A stretch of DNA of 64,000 bases from Neoceratodus forsteri. Taxonomy: Eukaryota; Chordata; Ceratodontiformes; Ceratodontidae. Below are positions 57,840 to 64,000 of this stretch, in pieces; within the stretch, counting starts at the first letter, position 1, and each line of letters opens with the position of its first letter. A program made the translations under genes and the position numbers. The notes beneath the pieces were generated by a model. It ran no database searches. It was not told the DNA's origin and saw nothing but the letters and a program-made list of their open reading frames with translations. Where the stretch lies: assembly GCA_016271365.2 (NCBI GenBank), contig CM057451.1, positions 370,781,501-370,845,500 on the forward strand. The letters run 5' to 3'.

Positions 57840-60759
57840 CCCTTAGCCCTCAGTGGGTGACACACTAAGGGGGGGAACCTTCAGGGCCTGGAGAGTCCTG
57901 ACAGTGGGGAAAGTGAGACGGAGTCCCCCCGGAGGGGGAAGGAAGTTGCCCCGACAAGTGCAGTCTCACTCTGCGGGAGAAGAGACAGGTTCCCTGGTGA
58001 GCGGAGTTAATCATCCTGCGCCGGGCCAAGGGTGACAACTGGGAAAGACGCAGCCATGCCGTCCGCCTAGTGCAGATTGCTGTCCCTAAGACCCTGGTAG
58101 CTACCTCGTTGGCATCATAGGATGCCCTCGCTTGGTGCCTTGCTAGCTCCAGGCCACGCGCAGAGAGTGCAATGGCTTGTCTGGTTTGCTCTGTGTCAGG
58201 CAACGAGGCTAGGAGCTGACCCAGCCTGGACCACAAGAACCTGTCTTAGGCTGCATAGTGGGCCTGATGTGCAGAAATAGAAAGAAGTAACCGTGCCGGG
58301 TAGAAAGTCCTCCTACCCCAGAAGTCAAAATCCGAGGAGTCTTGATCTGGGGGCCGGTCACGGTGAAGGGCACGAAGCCCATCAGGAGTATCCAACTAGG
58401 TCAATCCAGACTGTGGATGAGGCATGGAACCTGGAGACTCCGGGGGTGCGCAATACCTCTGGCTGAGATCCCTTGGGGCAGGAACTCCGGAGAAGGGCCT
58501 CCGCCAGGAACGCAACAACGCTTCCCAAAAGGGAGCCCGACAGGGTGGCACCACAAGGGTGGCCTCGCCAAAATTGCCTAGAAAGGCGTGCGCCGAGTGC
58601 TCAAGATTGCTGGTAGTGGAAAGAGTAAGGTGCAAGTCCTCCAACATCCTCACGAGGAATCACTGATACTCAGCAAGATCAGCAGCTGGAGAGATGTGGA
58701 CAGAAGTTTCCTCTCCCTCAGAAGAGGGGGATGAGGAGCTGGAGGGCACCGGCTGTTCAGTGGGTGGCTGCACGGGAGGAGGTTGAAAAACCTGGCTGTC
58801 CATCGCCCTAATGTAAGAAGGGAACTGAGCAGCCACCGCTCTGAACTGTTCCCAGGTGAGAGGCCCGCTAGGACCCAGGATACCTGGGAGCACAGGAGAG
58901 TGTGGCAGAGGGATGGGGACAGAGCCGAGAAGAGATGTCGGCTGACCTCCGCCTGGGCTAAGGAGCGGACCATGGGCACCCACGGAAGAAGGTGCCCCGG
59001 AAGACCCCACAGCCGACAGCTGAACAACCATTTCGGTACTGCCTTGGCTGCGCGGAAGAATCACCTGTGGCGACGGGGCCGTATCGGATCCAGAAGGGCG
59101 GTCCCCTACCTCAAAGAACAGGACTCTCTCAAAGAGACCCGAGGGGAAGAAGCCGAGATCAGCGCTACAGCTTCTCCCAGAGCCGGGTGGACCCCGAAAA
59201 AGGCAGACGTGCCGACCCAACACCCCTCGACCCCTCAGAGTCCAAAAGAGCCCTCCTCCTCAAGAGGGCCAGCCTACGTAGCTGGCATCTCTGGGCAGCT
59301 CCCAAAGGGGCTATCCAGGGCACGGTACCCTCCCCTCCTGTAGGTGCTCTGATCGGCCCCAAAGTTGGGTGATCTAGGCACACCACAGGTGGGGGTACCA
59401 CTACTGAGGGGCAGTGAAACTGCCAAGACCAGGCTGCAAAGTTATGGAGGCCTGCACCACTGCCTGCTGGTCAGCACCCCTGACCCTAGTCTCGGTAGCC
59501 ACCGACCCCACCTCAGAAGGGGGCTGACTCCGGCTTGTCGAGGAGACTACTGGGCTACCCACCTGAACAGCCAACCCCAAAGGGTCAGACTGCGTGTCTG
59601 ACTCAGAGCTTGACTCCGACTCCGAGGAGGTAGAGTCCGAAGCCCTGTGCCAAACCAGAGGGTGGGCACTGCCATCCTTGCCAATAGGCCCAGAAACCAA
59701 AGCTGTGTCCGAGCAGGTGCCAGCGCCCCCCGCAGCTCCACGAGCGGAATCCACAGGAGACACGGCCCCAGCTCGAACAAGAGGTCCACAGCCGGGACCA
59801 GTCATGGCGCCATCCAGTCCCATGGCACGCGTGCGGCGCCAAGAGCAGAGAGATAGCGCCGACCTACTTCTTAACTTGCCGCCCGACAGTGCCACCGCTC
59901 CCTGGCGCCGAGGGCAGGGACAGCTCTGACGACGGTGCCGATGGCAGACACGGCGCCGAGGATGGCGCCGCCCAGCTCCACGCTGCCGCGAACGGCGCCG
60001 AGGGCAGAGGGGCACCGACGACTGCACCAACAGAGGAATCTGAAGGCCCCACAGAGCTGAGCCCCGAGGACACGGCACCGTGCTCAACCTCAGCGCCGAG
60101 GACGGTGCCAAGGCGAGACATGGAAAAAGATGGCGCCTGTAGCATCTCCCACGGCGCCACTAGCAGTGTCGGTGCCACGAACAGCTCGGACAGAGGCCAG
60201 GTGCCACGCGTGATAAGTCAGCACCGACGACTCGCTGGAACCCACGGGCGTCACAATGGCACCGAGGCCCACAACGCCGAGGCAGGCGTCACCCAGGCCT
60301 TGCAAACAGCAAGTCTGATACCGGAAGCCTTCACCCCGGGAGACTGCCATGGCGGTGCCTTCCGCCCGCCCCCCGGAAGGACCGGGACGGGCCTCCTGCG
60401 CCGCAGAAGAGCCTCGGCAATGGCTAGGCTACTAATAGCCGAGGCTCCCTCCTCCTTGGTCCATATAGAACTGGGAGGGGACCCGGAGGAAAGGCTGAGA
60501 AAGCATGGCTTAGCCCGACAAGTGTGCACCCGACCCCCGAAAGTCGGCGGAGCTTGCCCCACTTTCCACGCGCGTTGTTCGATGACCCAGCGGTCCATGG
60601 AGAAACAGGCGTCGCACAAATCCATGTTGTGAAGCGGGCCAAGATATGAAAGATACTGGTCGTGCTGGTCGGTGACGGAATACTTTTGGCCGCATGGGTA
60701 CCGTCGCACGGGGGGGGCCGACCTGTCCTAGAAGATTTCTTGTCCTCCTACCGAGACAT
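57840..60759 (-). pseudogene. DIRS F gag-like ORF1, enlarged, broken
   Basis: ATG at 60759 (MSR, then a stop); the Cys/His module follows at about 60705-60600 (CGQKYSVTDQHDQYL, LGPLHNMDLCDAC), with one Cys pair replaced by Tyr and Leu. A very long Ser/Pro/Ala/Gly-rich middle (60550-58700) contains many GGCGCCG-type triplet repeats. The helical domain with ALSARGLELARHQARASYDA and RRTAWLRLSQLSPLARRRM (58236-57960) ends the gene. Several stops break it. At roughly 970 codons the span is much longer than in D. Confidence 0.75.
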
Positions 60760-60959
60760 GACCTATGGGAAAAAAAAACACCAAAAACAGACTCGACGTC
60801 ACAGAAAAATATAATAATGGAAAGATCTTACCGGGCAACGTAGAGTATGGCAACACAGAATCGGCACGAGGAACCGACGCACTTCGACACTGAAGAAAAT
60901 AGTAACAGAGGCAAGAAAACTGCGAAGCAGGCCTCAATCTTCTCTCAGCGTCCCACGAG

Positions 60960-61152
60960 GTGACCTCTACGGCGGGAGACAAAGAACTGGCAGGCAGGTG
61001 GAGTCGACAGCCTAACGGCCAACCAGCAGCGCCAGAAAAGGCCGGCCTCGAGGGCGGCGCCGATGGTGTGTCGGCTCCGCCTACCTTAAAAAAAAAAAAG
61101 CTCCCGCAGATACCCAACAGTGATGAATAGTGAAGACTGACACAGATAAGAT
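60960..61152. repeat. DIRS F 5' inverted terminal repeat
   Basis: Inverse of 57002-57230: GCTCCCGCAGATACCCAACA near 61112 against TGTTGGGTATCTGCCTGAGG near 57058, and a poly-A at 61087-61098 facing the poly-T at 57097-57111. Confidence 0.9.
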
Positions 61153-61620
61153 CTGAAAGTCATCCCCCTGGAAACAGAATCGAAGGAAGCGGTGGTGGGC
61201 TCGGAAAACCTGGATACGGGGATAGGCATCCTGCATATCCAGGGAACAGAGCCAGTCCCCCTAATGAAGGAGGGACAATAGCCCCTTAAAAGTAACCATC
61301 CTGAACCACTTGTACTCTATGTAAAGGTTCAGGTGACTGAGGTCCAGTATCGGTCTCAGGTCCCCTGACTTCTTGGGGATGAGGAAGAAGTAGGAGCAGG
61401 ACCCCTTTCTTCTTTGAGCTGGGAAAACAGGCTCTATGACCTTTTTGCACAGGAGAGCCTGAATCTCTTCCTGGATGAGGGTGATTTGGGCCTGAGGGTA
61501 ATGGGAGAGCGAGGATGGGTTTTCAGGAGGGTATGACTCCGTTTGATGATCTGTAGCACTCACTGATTTGAGATTACTGTACACCACCCATCCAGATATA
61601 GGGAGAATCGACCCCAGACC
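61153..61620 (-). pseudogene. DIRS E reverse transcriptase, early part
   Basis: An open frame at 61587-61261 with HYPQAQITLIQEEIQALLCK, YFFLIPKKSGDLRPILDLSH and FRMVTFKGLLSLL. The following block, CSLDMQDAYPRI-like, lies at 61255-61195 after a stop. It is the upstream partner of 55801-57001. Confidence 0.87.
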
Positions 61621-63945
61621 GCCTCCCCCAAGGTCTCTGCTGGGGGGGGGGGTAAGGAGTCAGGCAGTGGAACCGGGGGGTGGGCAGAGTGGCTGCAGGC
61701 ACTCTGGGGGTCCGAGGGGCAGTCGCTCCAGCTGCCAGGGTGTTTGCCTTGTGCTTAAAGGGTCCCTTCGGCTGTTGGCTCTTGGAAGGCTGGCGAGAGG
61801 ACCGGCGAATGGACTGACATTGGGAAGACCTCGGTTAGGACCAGTACATGGAATGCACTGACCTCAGGGCCTTGCCCAATTCCTGGAGGTGGGAGATGAT
61901 ATCCTAGGCATCTCCCCCAAACAAGACAGAGCCCCGGAAAAGGGCATCCATTATCTTGGCCTGTACATCAGGGACAAATCCACCCTGAGCCACGAGTGGC
62001 GACGAATGCAGATCCCTGCTGCCACCCCATGCCCGAAAGCATCCATAGTGTTATATGTTGCCCTCAGCACATGGTTGCCCACACCCGAACCAGATTTTAA
62101 GAGTTCGGCCAACTGTGTTTTAGTGGAATCTTCAGGGAGGGTTTGAACCAAATCTCTTGCCTGATCCCAGTGGGCATTCTGATACTGAACCATATGGGTC
62201 AGGTAGTTCTGTGCCCAAATGGCCACAGTGGCAGAGGAATATACCCACTTGCCCAATTGGTCCAGCTGAGATTCCTTGTCTGGAGGATGGGTGTGGAGAT
62301 ATTTGGGCTTTTTAGTGCAGTCATGGGCCCCGTTCATGACCACTGAGTCTGCAATGGGGTGTCTGCCAAAAAAAGGTTTGCCCACTGGTGCATGGTAAAG
62401 ATGATCTGCCTTCTTGGCCAAGGCCGGGGTGGTCGAGGGGTGGTTCCACACTGCCTTGGTGGTATCATATGAATCAATAAGAGGAGGGACCACCAAAGGA
62501 AGGATCTCCTTCTTCCGGAGATAAATAGCCAGACAAGGCGCTCCGGGTCAAGGTCCTCTGTCTCCCATCCCATAAGGGACTGGATATGGCGCATCATATC
62601 AAAGAAAGAGGGATCGTCAGGGGGAGACTTAGGGGTCTCTTGGAAGGCTCCTGACCATCAGAGGAGCCCCTTGAATCCTCCAATGACTCCAAGGAGGAAG
62701 AGGAGGAATCATCCCCCAACTGATCGGTGTCTGGGACTGGTGTCTGAGGGCGACAGTAGTCCCTATGCTGGTCCAAGGTCCCCTTGTGACCCCCAGAAGA
62801 TTCTGTGGTACAGGGGTTGCTGAGTCCTGCCCAGCTGGGATCGGGGGAGGGGGAAAAGGCCACCTGGGTGCATCCTTGTCTTTCATAGAGATCCACCAGA
62901 CCATAAATAAGGCGTTATAATCCACTGGTACAGGTGGCTTGTAAGGTGGATAAGGATACTGAGGAGGAGGGTACGGATACATCGGTGGAGGAGTCGGCAT
63001 AGGGTACCCCGGCGTTGGTCCAGCAGGCACCGGCTGGGGATCCCTGGGAGGGCCAGTGGTGATCAGTTGTGGCACAGGCTGGGGTTGAGATGACGATGAC
63101 TGGGGAGCCATTAGAGTAGGCATCGGCGTAGCTGGTGCTGGCCTGACAGGCAAAGCATGGTGTTGGTCTGGCGAAACAGCCGACATAGGCCCCAGAGGCG
63201 AAGCTGGCACCTGCAGAGAGCAGTTCCCTGAGGCAGGGCCAGAGGCGTCACCTGCGTGGAGGAGGAGGAGGTGAGCACTTGTCCCAGGCAAGACCTGGAA
63301 GAACTAGCGCCAGCCCAGGAGTCAGGGACAGATGGCAGCGCCTTAACCGGGGGGGGGGGTCGGGGCAACAAGTGATGACCCGCCACGGAGGTTCCAACCC
63401 AGTAGAGCTACCAGGCTGAGGTCCTGTGGGGATTAAGGGCCTGACAAAGTCCGCTGCCCTGAGGAGCTGCCGCCCATTTTGGAAATAAGGGTGGTTGGCT
63501 ATACCACTGGCAACCAGGAGGAAGAGAGGGCTGCCGAGTCAGGCAAGGCCCACCCCCCTACAGGAGGAAGACCCAGAGGTGGAGGCCAGTCTATGCAGCG
63601 AGTGAGAGGCTGACTGAGGACAGTCCCAGTGCTTATGCTTCCAGTTGGACGGCTCCTCTTTCTGGGAAGAAGAAGAATTAGATGCCCTGGAGGTTGAGGA
63701 AGTAGAGGAGCTTTTAGCCTGAAGCTCCTTCTCCATCATAGCCAATTTTTGCTGTAGAAGATAGCTTTGGAGGGTCTTCAAGTGGCATTTCCATGTGGCC
63801 TGGTTGAAGTCCTGGCTGTGCTGTCAGGCCTCGGTGTCGTGGCTGGGGCCCAAGCAGAGCAGCCAGGAAGACTGACCGTCTTTGGTGGATTATCTGCTTG
63901 CCACAGGTACACTTCGCAGGCTTTGCAGTGAATCTTAGCTGCCAT
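61621..63945 (-). pseudogene. DIRS E gag-like ORF1
   Basis: An ATG at 63945 (MAAKIHCKAC) fits the start of the gene; a Cx2C pair follows, but the rest of the module is degraded. A Pro/Tyr/Gln-rich middle has MYPYPPPQYPYPPY (about 62990-62940). The helical domain follows: DKESQLDQLGKWVYSSATVA and RRHSWLRVDLSLM (62290-61960). Frames 63291-62629 and 62496-61951 are each open, but not joined. The proline/tyrosine repeat is peculiar to this copy. Confidence 0.78.
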
Positions 63946-64000
63946 CCCCTTCACCACTCCTCAAGCTTGCTTAGGTCCCATCTCATTTTCTCTACACAGA

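Larger units (their letters stand above)
57002..61152 (-). mobile_element. DIRS F, gag-only non-autonomous element
   Basis: About 4.15 kb with complete DIRS ends: left terminus ATGAAAATTACATACCTACC at 57002, right terminus ending ACACAGATAAGAT at 61152, and the internal complementary region at about 57722-57790 copying both. Terminal repeats are about 190 bp (57002-57230 against 60960-61152), including the inverted AAGCTCCCGC and GGCGCCGCCCTCGAGG landmarks. Between them only gag is found: no reverse transcriptase, RNase H or recombinase motif on either strand. The flanks are both DIRS E reverse transcriptase. Confidence 0.88.
55218..64000 (-). mobile_element. DIRS E, outermost element of the nest, 5' end outside the window
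   Basis: Own sequence: 55218-57001 (recombinase N-terminus, RNase H, late reverse transcriptase) and 61153-64000 (early reverse transcriptase, gag). DIRS F interrupts it at 57002-61152. At its other side the recombinase frame stops at 55218 against DIRS B. The missing half of that recombinase was not found to the left of B (before 43287), so E is probably truncated or rearranged on its 3' side. No terminal repeats are visible inside the window. Confidence 0.85.

Noticed and set aside
59594..60632. Plus-strand open frames rich in Gly/Ala/Asp/Thr
   Set aside because: Antisense of the triplet-rich gag spacer of DIRS F.

Overview
This is a window of a large, repeat-rich vertebrate nuclear genome. 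It lies inside a protein-coding gene whose introns have been inflated by retrotransposons. Two short exons on the minus strand, 34518-34605 (88 bp) and 3243-3390 (148 bp), are spliced neighbours of an Argonaute gene, best matched to AGO3. They have canonical acceptors and donors and a compatible split threonine codon, and together they encode most of the PAZ pocket that holds the 3' end of a guide RNA. The intron between them is about 31.1 kb. I found no further AGO exon upstream (34606-64000) or downstream (1-3242), so the flanking introns also continue across most of the window. Abundant DIRS elements, CR1, L2, MIR and TTAA-type (Kolobok/T2-like) MITEs suggest an amphibian, with caecilian or salamander favoured; lungfish or turtle are not excluded. 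The species assignment is inference.

Layout. 1-3242: a DIRS 5' fragment and a decayed CR1-like LINE (minus). 3243-3390: AGO exon. 3781-10837: one L2-type LINE (minus) split by two CR1 insertions, one of them about 4.5 kb with an SGNH-esterase ORF1. 10838-16653: a structurally complete but decayed DIRS element (A). 16889-17464: a two-copy tandem repeat. 18058-18684: a hairpin MITE. 18965-19548: a CR1 tail and a MIR. 19906-23760: an old DIRS (G) split by a CR1. 23829-24300: a tRNA-like SINE. 24430-27905: a Rex/L2-like LINE. 28150-33578: a large foldback element with arms of about 1.4 kb, internal palindromes and minisatellites. 34518-34605: AGO exon. 35633-37182: three small hairpins and a SINE with a 17-bp target duplication. 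37449-38240: an L1-type ORF1 relic. 38760-42378: two CR1 copies. 43287-64000: a nest of DIRS elements.

The 43-64 kb nest is the most striking structure. DIRS E (55218 to beyond the window end) carries F (57002-61152) in its reverse-transcriptase region and abuts B (43287-55217) in its recombinase region. B is interrupted in its recombinase by C (44214-54863), and C is interrupted in its reverse transcriptase by D (47344-52304). Most boundaries can be placed to within a few bases because DIRS elements carry inverted terminal repeats plus an internal complementary region copying both termini, and because host reading frames resume across the insertions. D is the youngest and has an intact gag. 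F has only gag, and B retains only part of the recombinase; both look like internally deleted, non-autonomous derivatives. Every DIRS copy I can orient lies on the minus strand, the sense strand of the AGO gene.

No rRNA, tRNA gene, CRISPR array, viral gene or bacterial-type operon was seen. Apart from the two AGO exons and the gag of DIRS D, the coding sequences are broken transposon genes.
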